The notes under the pieces are model-generated. The model was not told the origin of the DNA, ran no database searches, and was given only the letters and a program-made list of their open reading frames with translations. From Bradyrhizobium jicamae (GTDB taxonomy: Bacteria; Pseudomonadota; Alphaproteobacteria; Rhizobiales; Xanthobacteraceae), in NCBI RefSeq assembly GCF_018130695.1, contig NZ_JAFCJX010000051.1, forward strand, positions 1-32,374: a DNA stretch of 32,374 nt, given 5' to 3'. Position numbers and translations under genes: made by a program. Shown here piece by piece: positions 15,705 to 23,503 of this stretch (the first letter of the stretch is position 1; each line of letters begins with the position of its first letter).

Positions 15705-16667
15705 TCACTCCGCCTTGATGCCGGACGCCTTGATGATCGGCCACCAGCGATCGGCTTCTTCCTTCTGAAAGGTACGCAGCGCCTCCGGCGATTGCTGCTG
15801 GAGCGGCGTGATCGTGATGCCCAGTTCGGCGAAGCGCTGCCTGACCTTGGGTTCGGCGAGCACCTGGGTCATGGTCGCGTTCAGCTTGGCGATGACGTCC
15901 TTCGGCGTGCCCTTGGGCACCCAGAGACCGTACCACAGCGAGGCGAAGAAGCCGGGCACGCCGGCTTCGTCCACGGTCGGGATATCAGGCGATGACGGCA
16001 GCCGCGTACGGCCGGTGACCGCGAACGGCTTGACGCTGCCGGCCCCGAGCAGGGAGCGGAAGTTCGAGGCGGGCTCCATCATGAAGTCGATCTGCTCGGC
16101 CAGCAGGTCCTGCATCGCCGGGCCATTGCCGCGATAGGGCACGAATTCGAACTTCGTGCCGGTGGCCTTCTGCAACGCGATGCCGGCGAGATGGCCGGTG
16201 GCGCCGACGCCGGCGATGCCGACTGAGGCCTTGTCGGGATTGGCCTTCAGCCAGGCGATCAGGCCTTTCAGATCATCGGCCGGAAGGCTCTTCTTGCCGA
16301 CGATCAGCAACGGCTCGCTGCCGATCTGGATCACCGGCTCGAGGTCTTTCAGCAGGTTGAACGGCAGCGCGTACAGGCCGCCGGTCAGCATGTGGGTGGT
16401 CGAGGTGCCGATCGACAGCGTGTAGCCATCGGCCGGCGACCGCACCGCGCGGGTGACGCCGATGCTGCCCGCGGCGCCGCCGACATTCTCGATCACAATC
16501 GGCTGGCCGAGCACGGGACGCATGCTCTCGGCGAGATAGCGCGCCAGCGTATCGGTGGCGCCGCCCGCCGGGAACGGCACGATCATCGTGATCGGCCGGG
16601 TCGGATAGTCCTGCGCTGCGACCGGAGCGGCCGATAGCGCCATCAGCAGCGCGAGCATCAATCGCAT
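15705..16667 (-). CDS. Tripartite tricarboxylate transporter substrate-binding protein (TctC/Bug family)
   Basis: This 320-aa periplasmic solute-binding protein has a clear Sec signal peptide (MRLMLALLMALSAAPVAA, likely cleaved before Q at about residue 19). The mature protein begins QDYPTRPITMIVPFPAGGATDTLAR, the Bug-family opening. It has VENVGGAAGSIG and VPYRGNGPAMQDLLAEQIDFMM further on, and a C-terminal WYGLWVPKGTPKDVIAKLNA segment. The start at 16667 follows GGGAGGAGTGACG. No tctA or tctB partner is visible nearby, so it is an orphan receptor, as is common in this family. It faces the end of the catabolic cluster and might bind that pathway's substrate. Confidence 0.92.
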   Translation of the reverse strand: MRLMLALLMALSAAPVAAQDYPTRPITMIVPFPAGGATDTLARYLAESMRPVLGQPIVIENVGGAAGSIGVTRAVRSPADGYTLSIGTSTTHMLTGGLYALPFNLLKDLEPVIQIGSEPLLIVGKKSLPADDLKGLIAWLKANPDKASVGIAGVGATGHLAGIALQKATGTKFEFVPYRGNGPAMQDLLAEQIDFMMEPASNFRSLLGAGSVKPFAVTGRTRLPSSPDIPTVDEAGVPGFFASLWYGLWVPKGTPKDVIAKLNATMTQVLAEPKVRQRFAELGITITPLQQQSPEALRTFQKEEADRWWPIIKASGIKAE

Positions 16668-16722
16668 CGTCACTCCTCCCGCATGGCGCTCTTCGGCGCC
16701 TTCAATCATTTCGTCGGCGAAA

Positions 16723-18483
16723 TCAAACCTCTCCAATCACCTCGCGGCGACGCTGCTCGGATTCTTCGGCGTAGCGCCGCATCGCATGCGCTTCGGTCAA
16801 AAGCCCGACCAGCCGGCGCCGGCCGCCGGCCTCGACCACCGCAAGCGATTCCGCTTCGGCCGCGTCGAACACCGCGATCGCCTCCTGGATGTTCATCAGG
16901 GGATTCAGCACAATGTCGGTGTGGCGCAGGATGCCGGCGAGCCCCTTGTCGGTCTTGAGGTCGGGCGCGTGCGCTTCCGCGACCAGTGCCAGCCCGGCAT
17001 AGCGGCCCTCGCCGTCGACCGCGACGACCTGGTTCGTCGAGCCGGGCGGAAACTTGCGGCGGAAATCATCGAGAGACATCGCGGCGTCGACCGTCGACAT
17101 GTCCTGCCGCATCATCTTGGCTACGGTGAGATCGCGGATCCAGCCAACATCGGCGGCGCTGCGGATGGTCTCGCCGCGCAGATGCAGCCGCCATGTCGCG
17201 AAGGAATAGCCGAACAGCTCGCGCGTAATCATGGTCGAGATGATCACGGCAACCAGCACCGCGGTGGTCAGCCAGAGATTGCCGGTGGATTCCAGCGCAA
17301 TGAACGACATGGTGAGCGGGCCGCCGATCACCGAGGCCGACAGCGCGCTCATGCCGATCACGGCATAAGCGTTCGGATCGAGGTCCAGCCCGGGCCAGAC
17401 GATATCGACACCGGCGGCGAACAGGCGGCCGCCGAGCGCCCCCATGAACAGCGTCGCAAAAAACAAGCCGCCGCGGAAGCCGCTGCCGAGCGAGACGATG
17501 GAGGCGAGCGCCTTCAGCACGAACACACCGGCGATGAAGGCGATCGGCATCGCGACGATCGAGGAAAACTGCAGCGCGCCGTGCCCCGACGACATCACCT
17601 GCGGCGTCGCAAGCGCAAGCCCACCGACTGCGAGTCCACCCAGCATCGGCCGCAGCGGCGGCCACAGCTTGGTCTTCGCCAGCACCGCCTCGCACAGCGC
17701 GACGCCGCGCATGATCGCAATCCCCGTCAGCGCGGCCAGCACGCCGAGCAGCGCCGCGATCGCGAGATCACGGCCGGCAACGGAGCCGACGGAGCCGGCG
17801 AAGATGCCAAGCTTCAACTCAGCTGTTCCGTGGGTGACGAAGTAGCCGGCGACCGCGGCGACGCCGACCGGCGTCAAGCTGGCCGGCGTGTAGCCGCCGA
17901 TCACGAGCTCGAAGGCGTAGAAGGCACCCGCCAGCGGCGCGCCGAACGCGCCCGCGATGGCAGCGGCGGCGCCGCAGCCGACCATGATGCGCTGGTCGTT
18001 TCGCCGCATGTGGAACGCGCGGCCGAGCGAGGCGGCGAGGCCGCTCGCAAGCTGGGTATAGCCGGCCTCGAGCCCGACCGAGGCGCCGGAGCCGCTCGAC
18101 CAGATCGTCTGCAGCGCCACGATGACGCTGCCGCGGAACGACATCCGTCCGCCATACAGCGCGTTGGCCTCGATCGGATCGATCTCGCGGGACGGCCGGA
18201 AGCGCGCCAGCCAGAGGAATGCGAGCCCGAGCAGGAGACCGCCGATCGTGGGAACCGCGAGCGCCCGGATGACATCGATACTGTCCTGCGCCGAGAGGCG
18301 CTGATGGATGCTGATGTCGAACAGCAGCGCATGCATGGCGGCGACCGCAATGCTCATCGCCAGCACCACCACGCCGCCGACCGCGCCTGTCAGCGCCGCC
18401 AGCAGCACCAGGCTCGTCTCATGCGCGCGCACGAAGGCGCGGAGCCGGCGCGGCGCTTCGAGATAGCGGGACGAGGTGGTCAT
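16723..18483 (-). CDS. ClC-family chloride channel/antiporter with C-terminal CBS domains
   Basis: This 586-aa integral membrane protein has about ten hydrophobic helices in residues 25-430 and a CBS-domain pair (about 445-570) that would sense nucleotides or ions. The helix-N signature is GSGFRGGLFFATLFMGALGG (333-352). The segment that normally reads GREGP in ClC proteins reads GLEAG (137-141), keeping the gating glutamate (E139) but losing R, G and P. FELVIGG (191-197) may hold the internal proton glutamate. I see no clear GSGIPE motif. The ATG at 18483 gives a short cytosolic N-terminus. It follows the TctC-type gene's start region on the same strand. Confidence 0.9.
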   Translation of the reverse strand: MTTSSRYLEAPRRLRAFVRAHETSLVLLAALTGAVGGVVVLAMSIAVAAMHALLFDISIHQRLSAQDSIDVIRALAVPTIGGLLLGLAFLWLARFRPSREIDPIEANALYGGRMSFRGSVIVALQTIWSSGSGASVGLEAGYTQLASGLAASLGRAFHMRRNDQRIMVGCGAAAAIAGAFGAPLAGAFYAFELVIGGYTPASLTPVGVAAVAGYFVTHGTAELKLGIFAGSVGSVAGRDLAIAALLGVLAALTGIAIMRGVALCEAVLAKTKLWPPLRPMLGGLAVGGLALATPQVMSSGHGALQFSSIVAMPIAFIAGVFVLKALASIVSLGSGFRGGLFFATLFMGALGGRLFAAGVDIVWPGLDLDPNAYAVIGMSALSASVIGGPLTMSFIALESTGNLWLTTAVLVAVIISTMITRELFGYSFATWRLHLRGETIRSAADVGWIRDLTVAKMMRQDMSTVDAAMSLDDFRRKFPPGSTNQVVAVDGEGRYAGLALVAEAHAPDLKTDKGLAGILRHTDIVLNPLMNIQEAIAVFDAAEAESLAVVEAGGRRRLVGLLTEAHAMRRYAEESEQRRREVIGEV

Positions 18484-18682
18484 GCGGCTAGTGTTCCGTC
18501 GGCCTTGCGAAAATCACGCCGAATCCCCCTTTAGCGGGCCTTCGGACCCGAAGGCAATCGGGGCAGGAACATGGCGCCTGCGCGGCGGATAAGCTGCTCA
18601 TAGGTCTTCACAATCCCGTCACGCTGCCTGTAGTATGCAGGGCACATGCTGCTTCGCAGCTAATGGGAGTCAGGAGCGTTAT

Positions 18683-19240
18683 TTGAACGCACATGTCTCG
18701 CAAGGCGGTTGGCCGGTGTTGGTGCTGAATGCGGACTTCCGGCCGCTGAGTTACTACCCGCTGTCGCTCTGGTCCTGGCAGGACGCGATCAAGGCGGTGT
18801 TTCTCGATCGCGTCAACATCGTCGAGTATTACGACCGGGCGGTACGAAGTCCGTCCTTTGAAATCCAGTTGCCCAGCGTCGTTTCGCTTAAATCCTTCGT
18901 CAAGCCGACCACCCATCCCGCCTTCACCCGTTTCAACGTTTTCCTGCGCGACCGTTTCATCTGCCAATATTGCCTCTCGGCCGACGACCTCACCTTCGAC
19001 CACATCATCCCGCGCAGCAAAGGTGGCCAGACCACCTGGGAGAACGTCGTCGCCGCCTGCTCGCCCTGCAATTTGCGCAAGGGCAACCTGACGCCGCAGC
19101 AGGCCAGGATGTTTCCGAAGCAGACGCCCTACGCGCCGACCGTCCACCAGCTGCACCGCAACGGCCGCCTGTTCCCGCCGAACTATCTGCATGAGAGCTG
19201 GCTCGACTATCTCTACTGGGATACGGAGCTGGATCCGTAA
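18683..19240 (+). CDS. HNH endonuclease
   Basis: This 185-aa protein has a complete HNH nuclease module. One zinc pair is FICQYC (C94, C97) and the second SPCN (C126, C129). The catalytic segment is TFDHIIPRSKGG (104-115), and ENVVAAC follows. The N-terminal 80 residues (WPVLVLNADFRPLSYYPLSLWSWQDAIKAVFLDRVNIVEYY) are typical of a widespread chromosomal HNH family in alphaproteobacteria, whose role is unknown. I chose the TTG start at 18683 because CAGGAG lies six bases upstream and homologous-looking N-terminal residues (NAHVSQGGWPVLVLNADF) begin there. An upstream in-frame ATG at 18635 would add 16 low-complexity residues. Confidence 0.9.
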   Translation: MNAHVSQGGWPVLVLNADFRPLSYYPLSLWSWQDAIKAVFLDRVNIVEYYDRAVRSPSFEIQLPSVVSLKSFVKPTTHPAFTRFNVFLRDRFICQYCLSADDLTFDHIIPRSKGGQTTWENVVAACSPCNLRKGNLTPQQARMFPKQTPYAPTVHQLHRNGRLFPPNYLHESWLDYLYWDTELDP

Positions 19241-19273
19241 GCGTCGCGCGCGATCTTTTTCGATGCGAACGCT

Positions 19274-19370
19274 GCGTAGGGTGGGCAAAGGCGCGTACGC
19301 GCCGTGCCCACCATTCTCGGCGTGCTCGCGATGGTGGGCACGTCGCTCTGCTCCTTTGCCCACCCTACGC
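19274..19370. repeat. 97-bp inverted repeat (GTAGGGTGGGCAAAG family)
   Basis: GCGTAGGGTGGGCAAAGG at 19274-19291 faces CCTTTGCCCACCCTACGC at 19353-19370, a perfect 18-bp inverted pair. Internal GTGCCCACCAT and ATGGTGGGCAC form a second nested stem. It lies between the convergent HNH gene and the small membrane-protein gene. It shares the GTAGGGTGGG...CCCACCCTAC ends with the repeat at 30016-30145. Confidence 0.85.
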
Positions 19371-19378
19371 ATAACGGC

Positions 19379-19840
19379 TCACGCCCACGCGAATCCACCA
19401 ACGACGGCCGACTCGTCGTCATCGCGTCTCGTTCGCCCGATCGATCTGCGGCGCTGCTGCGCGCCGCCCTCGCGGCGATGACGGAGACCGAAGCGTTGCA
19501 GGCGCGCTCGTGCGCCGGTCAGCAGCGCGACGGTCCTTGCGGCGGTCTGCTTGATCACGAACAGGATGGTCGCGGCGCGGCTGAACAGGCCGAGCAGGAT
19601 CGCCACGGTGAAGATGTCGATATAGGCGAGGAGGTCGCCGACCAGCATCAGTTCGGGCGGGATCGGGATCCGGTGCATATAGGCGAGGATCAGGATCACC
19701 ACGGGAATGAAGGCGATCACCTTGCGCCAGGTCAGCCGGTCGAGCCAGGCCGCGAACTGCACGACGAAGACGTCCCACAGCAGATCGCCGAAGGCGGCGG
19801 GCTTGTCGAGGGTCCAAGTTTTCCAGAGACGCTTCCACAT
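19379..19840 (-). CDS. Small membrane protein, unknown function
   Basis: I do not recognise a named family. The 153-aa protein starts MWKRLWKTWTLDKPAAFGDLLWDVFVVQFAAWLDRL. It then shows two hydrophobic segments (about residues 40-55, VIAFIPVVILILAYMH; about 65-95, LMLVGDLLAYIDIFTVAILLGLFSRAATILFVI) and a strongly basic C-terminal tail rich in Arg, which should be cytosolic. The ATG at 19840 is the only start that keeps the tryptophan-rich leader. The C-terminal 40 residues are low in complexity and end next to a dispersed repeat, so the tail may be variable. It is a single-gene unit, convergent with the HNH gene. Confidence 0.75.
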   Translation of the reverse strand: MWKRLWKTWTLDKPAAFGDLLWDVFVVQFAAWLDRLTWRKVIAFIPVVILILAYMHRIPIPPELMLVGDLLAYIDIFTVAILLGLFSRAATILFVIKQTAARTVALLTGARARLQRFGLRHRREGGAQQRRRSIGRTRRDDDESAVVGGFAWA

Positions 19841-19924
19841 CGGCGATGCCTCGCGTTGGTGCGGTCGGGTTTATAGCATGGGCAAGCGACGCCGTTGACG
19901 AAGACCAGACGGCCTGAACGCGGT

Positions 19925-20027
19925 GTCATCACCCGCGCACGCGGGTGATCCAGTATTCCAGAGACGGTTGCGAGAAAGCCGATGGGCCGCGGCGTACTGG
20001 ATCGCCCGCATTCGCGGGCGACGACAC
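19925..20027. repeat. Imperfect inverted repeat (TCATCACCCGCG...CGCGGGCGACGAC family)
   Basis: TCATCACCCGCGCACGCGGGTGATCCAGTA faces TACTGGATCGCCCGCATTCGCGGGCGACGA. Each end is itself a hairpin (CACCCGC-GCAC-GCGGGTG and CGCCCGC-ATTC-GCGGGCG) and the two ends also pair through GATCCAGTA/TACTGGATC. This is a typical dispersed element of Bradyrhizobium genomes. The 280 bp from here to the chemotaxis gene contain nothing else that I can support as a gene. Confidence 0.8.
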
Positions 20028-20311
20028 CGAGGATATGGCTTCGCATTCCCGCGACATGAATGTGCCCCTCGTGCCGGGTGAGACGCGCCATTGTCAGCAT
20101 AATCGGAAATTCGTGTAAGGCGGAACGTTTTTGCCTGGCGGCCTTGCGCCGTCGGGCAAACCGGCGGAAGCCGCATTCTTGACGGGCCATCGCACCGGGC
20201 CGTTCGCCATCCGGACTTCTACTGACATGCGGCCGGAGTTCCAGCGAACCAAATCTTAATTAACCATGAGCCATTGTGGGGTGAAATCGTACCTCTGCCT
20301 TGGGAATGGAA

Positions 20312-22000
20312 ATGCCGCTCCGTCTGACAATCTCCCGCTCGATCATCATGTTCGGGATTGCCGCCATCATCGGCATCGGCGCGATCATCGGCACCAGCAG
20401 CTTTGCCCTCAATCATCTGAAGGTCGGCGGCGCACTCTACGACCGGATCAAGCTGGGCAACGATCTGGTCGCGGACATCCTGCCGCCGCCGGAATATGTG
20501 ATCGAGGCCTACCTCGAGGCGACGCTGGCGTTCCGGGAGCCGCAGGCGGCAGCCGAGCATCGCGACCGGCTGGTCCAGTTGAAGAAGGATTATGACGAAC
20601 GGCGCGAGTTCTGGACGAAATCGGATCTCGATCCCGCCCTGAAGACGCTGCTGGTCGACAAATCGGACGCCGAGGTCCGGAAATTCTGGACCGCGATCGA
20701 ACGCGGCTTCCTGCCGGCACTGACGGGCGGCAATGCCGATGCCGCGGCGAAGGCCTACGCCGAGATCACGCAGGCCTACAAGGCGCATCGCGCCATCATC
20801 GACGAGATCGTCAAGAAGACGAATGATGCGAACGCGGCGACGGAAGCGGACGCAACGGCAACGGTGAAGGTGCTGTCGGTCGCCGTCTGGACCGTGTCGG
20901 CGCTCGTCGTGCTGATCATCTGTGCCGGCCTGCTCGGTGTCGCGCGCGGCGTGGTTCGGCCGATCGGTGCCATGACCGCGGTGATGGAACGCCTGGTTGG
21001 CAATGATCTGGACGTCGAGATTCCGTCGACGGCGCGCAAGGATGAAATCGGCGCAATGGCCCGCGCCGTGCAGGTGTTCAAGGATAATGCGATACGGGTC
21101 CGCCGCCTGGAGGCCGATCAGACCACGGAGCGGGCCGACCAGGAGCGGCAGCGGAAAGCCGAGTTCGGCCGTGTTGCGGACGAGTTCGAAGCGACCGTCG
21201 GCCGCCTGGTCAACGCGGTGTCGTCGGTCTCGACCGACATCAAGGCTGCGGCCGCCACGCTCGGACAGTCCGCCGAATCCACCCGGCGATTGTCGGAGAC
21301 AGTGGTCGCCACGTCAGAACTGTCGACAAGGAGCGTTGCCTCCGCGGCCGCTGCGTCCGAGCAGATGGCCGCCTCGGTCAGCGAGATCGGCCGGCAGGTC
21401 GAGGAGGCCAACAATATCGCGCGCGCGGCCGTCGGGCAGGTCGAACGGACCAATGAGCGGGTCACGGAACTGTCGGGCGCGGCCGGCCGGATCGGCGAGG
21501 TCGTGAAGATGATCACAGCCGTCGCCGAACAGACCAATTTGCTGGCGCTGAACGCGACCATCGAAGCTGCCCGCGCCGGCGAGGCCGGCCGCGGCTTCGC
21601 CGTGGTGGCTTCCGAGGTCAAGGCGCTGTCCGCGCAGACCGCCAAGGCCACCGATGAGATCGCGAGCCAGATCACCCAGATGCAGGCCGCCACCGACGAG
21701 TCGGTCGCCGCCATCAAGGAAATCAGCGCGACGATCCTCAGAATCTCGGAAATCTCCGCGACGATCGCAGCCGCGGTGGAGGAGCAGGGCGCCGCGACCC
21801 AGGAAATCGCCCGCAACGTCCAGCAGGCTGCCAGCAGCAGCGGCGACGTCACCGGCAGCATGCAGGAGGTCAATCGCGGCGCTGCTGCGACCGGCGCCGC
21901 CTCAGGCCAAGTGCAAAGCTCGTCGGCAGCGCTGACCAGCGAGAGCACGCGGCTGACGGCTGAGGTCGACAGGTTCCTCGCCGCGATCCGCGCCGCTTAG
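20312..22000 (+). CDS. Methyl-accepting chemotaxis protein
   Basis: This 562-aa inner-membrane chemoreceptor has TM1 at about residues 8-30, a periplasmic helical ligand-binding region of about 150 residues (with VADILPPPEYVIEAYLEATLAF), TM2 near residues 185-207, then HAMP (VVRPIGAMTAVMERLVGNDLDVEIP...DEIGAMARAVQVFKDNAIR). The signalling coiled coil has the highly conserved hairpin tip around VAEQTNLLALNATIEAARAGEAGRGFAVVASEVKALSAQTAKAT. No C-terminal CheR-binding pentapeptide is present (it ends FLAAIRAA). The start is uncertain between ATG 20306, ATG 20312 and TTG 20300; GGGA precedes 20312 at good spacing. It is a lone gene with no che genes nearby. The ligand is unknown. Confidence 0.93.
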   Translation: MPLRLTISRSIIMFGIAAIIGIGAIIGTSSFALNHLKVGGALYDRIKLGNDLVADILPPPEYVIEAYLEATLAFREPQAAAEHRDRLVQLKKDYDERREFWTKSDLDPALKTLLVDKSDAEVRKFWTAIERGFLPALTGGNADAAAKAYAEITQAYKAHRAIIDEIVKKTNDANAATEADATATVKVLSVAVWTVSALVVLIICAGLLGVARGVVRPIGAMTAVMERLVGNDLDVEIPSTARKDEIGAMARAVQVFKDNAIRVRRLEADQTTERADQERQRKAEFGRVADEFEATVGRLVNAVSSVSTDIKAAAATLGQSAESTRRLSETVVATSELSTRSVASAAAASEQMAASVSEIGRQVEEANNIARAAVGQVERTNERVTELSGAAGRIGEVVKMITAVAEQTNLLALNATIEAARAGEAGRGFAVVASEVKALSAQTAKATDEIASQITQMQAATDESVAAIKEISATILRISEISATIAAAVEEQGAATQEIARNVQQAASSSGDVTGSMQEVNRGAAATGAASGQVQSSSAALTSESTRLTAEVDRFLAAIRAA

Positions 22001-22018
22001 CCTACGGCGGCGCTCACA

Positions 22019-22405
22019 TCAGGTGATGCACCGGCCCGGCTGCAGCAGCTTGGCGACGTCAGTCAGCACGCTGACGACGGGCTCGCAGGCGATTGTGCGG
22101 CCGGTGGGCTTGGCGGATGGTGGCGTCGCCGGGCGGTTCCGCGCTTCGTCCTTGCGCACGGGCACGCGCACCAGCACGGACGTGTCGGGCAGGTTGCCGA
22201 GCTTGAGCGCGACGGTGCGCGTCTGCGAGCCGACGGATGGAACCGCTGCGCGATCCACCTTGGCGGCGCGATTGACGGCGGTTTGCGCGGTCGCGGTGGC
22301 CGCGGCCTGACGGCCGATGAGGTCATGGCCGGATGCGAGTTGCACGGCGCCAAACGTCAGACCAATGGCGAGCGCGCCGAAAATTCCCTTCTGAATCTGT
22401 GACAT
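22019..22405 (-). CDS. Small secreted or membrane-anchored protein, unknown function
   Basis: I do not recognise a family for this 128-aa protein. An N-terminal hydrophobic stretch (IFGALAIGLTFGAVQLASG, residues 8-26) looks like a signal peptide or anchor. An Ala/Thr-rich linker follows. The C-terminal end, ACEPVVSVLTDVAKLLQPGRCIT, has two Cys that could form a disulfide in the periplasm. It lies tail-to-tail with the chemoreceptor gene, 18 bp apart, and its start faces the non-coding region at 22.4-22.85 kb. Confidence 0.75.
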   Translation of the reverse strand: MSQIQKGIFGALAIGLTFGAVQLASGHDLIGRQAAATATAQTAVNRAAKVDRAAVPSVGSQTRTVALKLGNLPDTSVLVRVPVRKDEARNRPATPPSAKPTGRTIACEPVVSVLTDVAKLLQPGRCIT

Positions 22406-22600
22406 GTTCGGATGTCCCTCGCCCCTTGGAATGTTCCCTGGCGATCAAGGACACAACGCGAACGAAACCTTGGGGGTTCTCGACCCCCGCAATCACTTAA
22501 CCGTGTACGAAAATATTTCAGCGCGGGCGGAACGAAATCATGGGCGTCGGAGTCATCCCGGCAGCCGGTTATTCCCCCTGCCCCATTGACCGGCGACGTA
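22406..22600. other. Gene-free stretch upstream of the first terminator
   Basis: No convincing coding frame is visible. A hairpin GGGGG-TTCTCGA-CCCCC lies at about 22472-22488. The stretch ends in a strong plus-strand terminator, so something is probably transcribed rightward from here, either a short RNA or a small peptide gene. No clear promoter was found. Confidence 0.4.
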
Positions 22601-22640
22601 GGGCGCGACTGTGGTGATGCCAGTCGCGCCCTGCTTTTTT
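22601..22640 (+). terminator. Strong intrinsic terminator (first of two)
   Basis: A perfect 10-bp stem GGGCGCGACT / AGTCGCGCCC (22601-22610 and 22622-22631) with an 11-nt loop is followed by TGCTTTTTT. No plus-strand protein gene precedes it closely, which implies a non-coding transcript upstream. Confidence 0.8.
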
Positions 22641-22833
22641 CTGATCCGCGATCGTGGCAGGACCCAACCGCAGAGGATGCGGCGCTAGCACGCGGCTTGA
22701 ATTTCGGCCGATCGTCACCACCTAGAGGTGGCGATAGCGCCTCGCGCTGTCCGCGCCCTTGTTTGGGCGTTTCCTCCCTAGACTTTGGATCCAATGTCCA
22801 GCCCGGTCGCACGCGCGGTCGGGCTCTTTTTTT
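22641..22833 (+). ncRNA. Candidate structured small RNA
   Basis: The 190 bp between two rightward terminators lack a convincing ORF but hold consecutive stable hairpins: CCGCA-GAGGA-TGCGG (22668-22682), ATCG(TCA)CCACC-TAGA-GGTGGCGAT (22711-22735), CGCCC-TTGTTT-GGGCG (22754-22769) and the terminator stem at 22801-22824. A CTTGAA sequence at 22696-22701 could be a -35 element, giving a transcript of about 100 nt, but no good -10 follows. I cannot match it to 6S, SRP, tmRNA or RNase P. The RNA's boundaries are unknown. Confidence 0.4.
22801..22833 (+). terminator. Strong intrinsic terminator (second of two)
   Basis: A 10-bp stem GCCCGGTCGC / GCGGTCGGGC (two G-T wobbles) closes on the tetraloop ACGC, followed by TCTTTTTTT. 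It is only 160 bp after the previous terminator, and the DUF2934 promoter starts 37 bp later. Confidence 0.85.
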
Positions 22834-22869
22834 GCCGGAGAGTGAGCGAAGACCGAACCGGCGTGCTTT

Positions 22870-22894
22870 GGAACATTGTTGTCACCGAGGCGTC
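22870..22894 (+). promoter_or_regulatory. EcfG-type promoter (one mismatch) for the DUF2934 gene
   Basis: GGAAC at 22870-22874, a 16-bp spacer, and CGTC at 22891-22894. The consensus for the general-stress sigma factor in Bradyrhizobium is GGAAC-N16/17-CGTT, so 8 of 9 positions match. The ATG is 41 bp after the -10. Confidence 0.65.
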
Positions 22895-22935
22895 ATCTCC
22901 TCAAGCGCGTTCCAGAATTGATTGAGAGGCCCACG

Positions 22936-23139
22936 ATGCGACTTCTCACTGAAGATCAAATCCGCCTCCGCGCCTTTCACCTTTGGAAGGCGGCAGGCGA
23001 ACCCGCCGGCAGCCGCGATTGCTTCTGGTACCAGGCAGAAAAGGAAATCCTTGCTGAACAAACCGCTCAGGAGATGAACGGGTTCGATCCCCGAGGCGCG
23101 AACAAAGCGAAGATCGAGCGGCCGCGCTTCCTCGGCTGA
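22936..23139 (+). CDS. DUF2934 domain protein
   Basis: This 67-aa soluble protein contains the DUF2934 pattern IRLRAFHLWKAAGEPAGSRDCFWYQAEKEI (residues 9-38), with the invariant HLW, GxPxG, W and AE positions. The family is common in rhizobia as short stress-associated proteins of unknown function. ATG 22936 fits the family N-terminus; a longer frame upstream adds 20 residues and would start at 22876, upstream of the predicted transcription start. The upstream EcfG-like promoter places it in the general stress response. A GC-rich hairpin follows its stop. Confidence 0.85.
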   Translation: MRLLTEDQIRLRAFHLWKAAGEPAGSRDCFWYQAEKEILAEQTAQEMNGFDPRGANKAKIERPRFLG

Positions 23140-23175
23140 TCGCCGCAACCGAGCTCACGATTTGCGCCAAACGAT

Positions 23176-23206
23176 AATGGCGGCTGGATCCCGTCCAGCC
23201 GCCATT
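23176..23206. terminator. Bidirectional hairpin between convergent small genes
   Basis: A perfect 13-bp stem AATGGCGGCTGGA / TCCAGCCGCCATT with loop TCCCG lies between the DUF2934 stop (23139) and the stop of the convergent 54-aa gene (23233). No T-tract of note follows on either strand, so it is a stable 3' structure rather than a textbook terminator. Confidence 0.55.
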
Positions 23207-23232
23207 GTCCGTCGTGTTGCTGCGACGATAAG

Positions 23233-23397
23233 TTACTTTCCGCCCGCGCGCGCCTCGCGCGCCAATCGTTCGGCCTTCAGCCGTTCGAAATTGTCGTAGA
23301 AGGCCTTCTCGCTCTCGCGATGCTCGGCCATCGCCACCTCGGCGTCACGGCGGCGCTCTTCGTCACGAAGCTTGCGTTGCTCGGGCGTCAGATGCAT
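23233..23397 (-). CDS. 54-aa charged helical protein, predicted EcfG target
   Basis: I do not recognise a named family. The peptide begins MHLTPEQRKLRDEERRRDAE and is dominated by Glu, Arg, Lys and Ala in a pattern that predicts one long amphipathic helix or coiled coil. I chose ATG 23397 because GGAG lies six bases upstream. In-frame ATGs at 23415 and 23436 exist, but the one at 23436 would lie ahead of the transcription start implied by the exact EcfG promoter at 23439-23463. The gene is convergent with the DUF2934 gene, which also has an EcfG-like promoter. Confidence 0.75.
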   Translation of the reverse strand: MHLTPEQRKLRDEERRRDAEVAMAEHRESEKAFYDNFERLKAERLAREARAGGK

Positions 23398-23438
23398 CAG
23401 GTGCTCCAATTTCATCTCATTGAATTGACAGCACATTT

Positions 23439-23463
23439 AACGCGCGAGGGTAGGAAGAGTTCC
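23439..23463 (-). promoter_or_regulatory. Exact EcfG promoter (GGAAC-N16-CGTT)
   Basis: On the minus strand GGAAC (23463-23459), 16 bp, then CGTT (23442-23439). It matches the general-stress consensus at all nine positions and lies about 42 bp upstream of the 54-aa gene's start, leaving a leader of roughly 35 nt. Confidence 0.85.
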
Positions 23464-23503
23464 TTTTCGAGACGGGTCGCGGAGCCTGGATAGAGCCAAA
23501 TAA

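Noticed and set aside
11674..15936. 1420-aa minus-strand open frame
   Set aside because: It runs antisense through DUF2855, the FMO, the propeller and into the TctC-type gene. Its composition (long runs of Arg, Gly, His, Asp) and lack of motifs show it is a GC-skew artefact, though its length is striking.
16786..18534. 582-aa plus-strand frame opposite the ClC gene
   Set aside because: The sequence is dominated by Arg, Asp, Gly and His, and the opposite strand encodes a clear membrane protein.
20122..20146. EcfG promoter upstream of the chemoreceptor gene
   Set aside because: GGAAC is present at 20122-20126 but no CGTT-like -10 follows at 16-17 bp.
22472..22488. tRNA T-arm-like hairpin GGGGGTTCTCGACCCCC
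   Set aside because: No acceptor, D or anticodon arms can be found around it.
22357..22812. 151-aa minus-strand frame across the sRNA candidate
   Set aside because: It spans two strong opposite-strand terminators, overlaps the start of the secreted-protein gene and looks like random translation.
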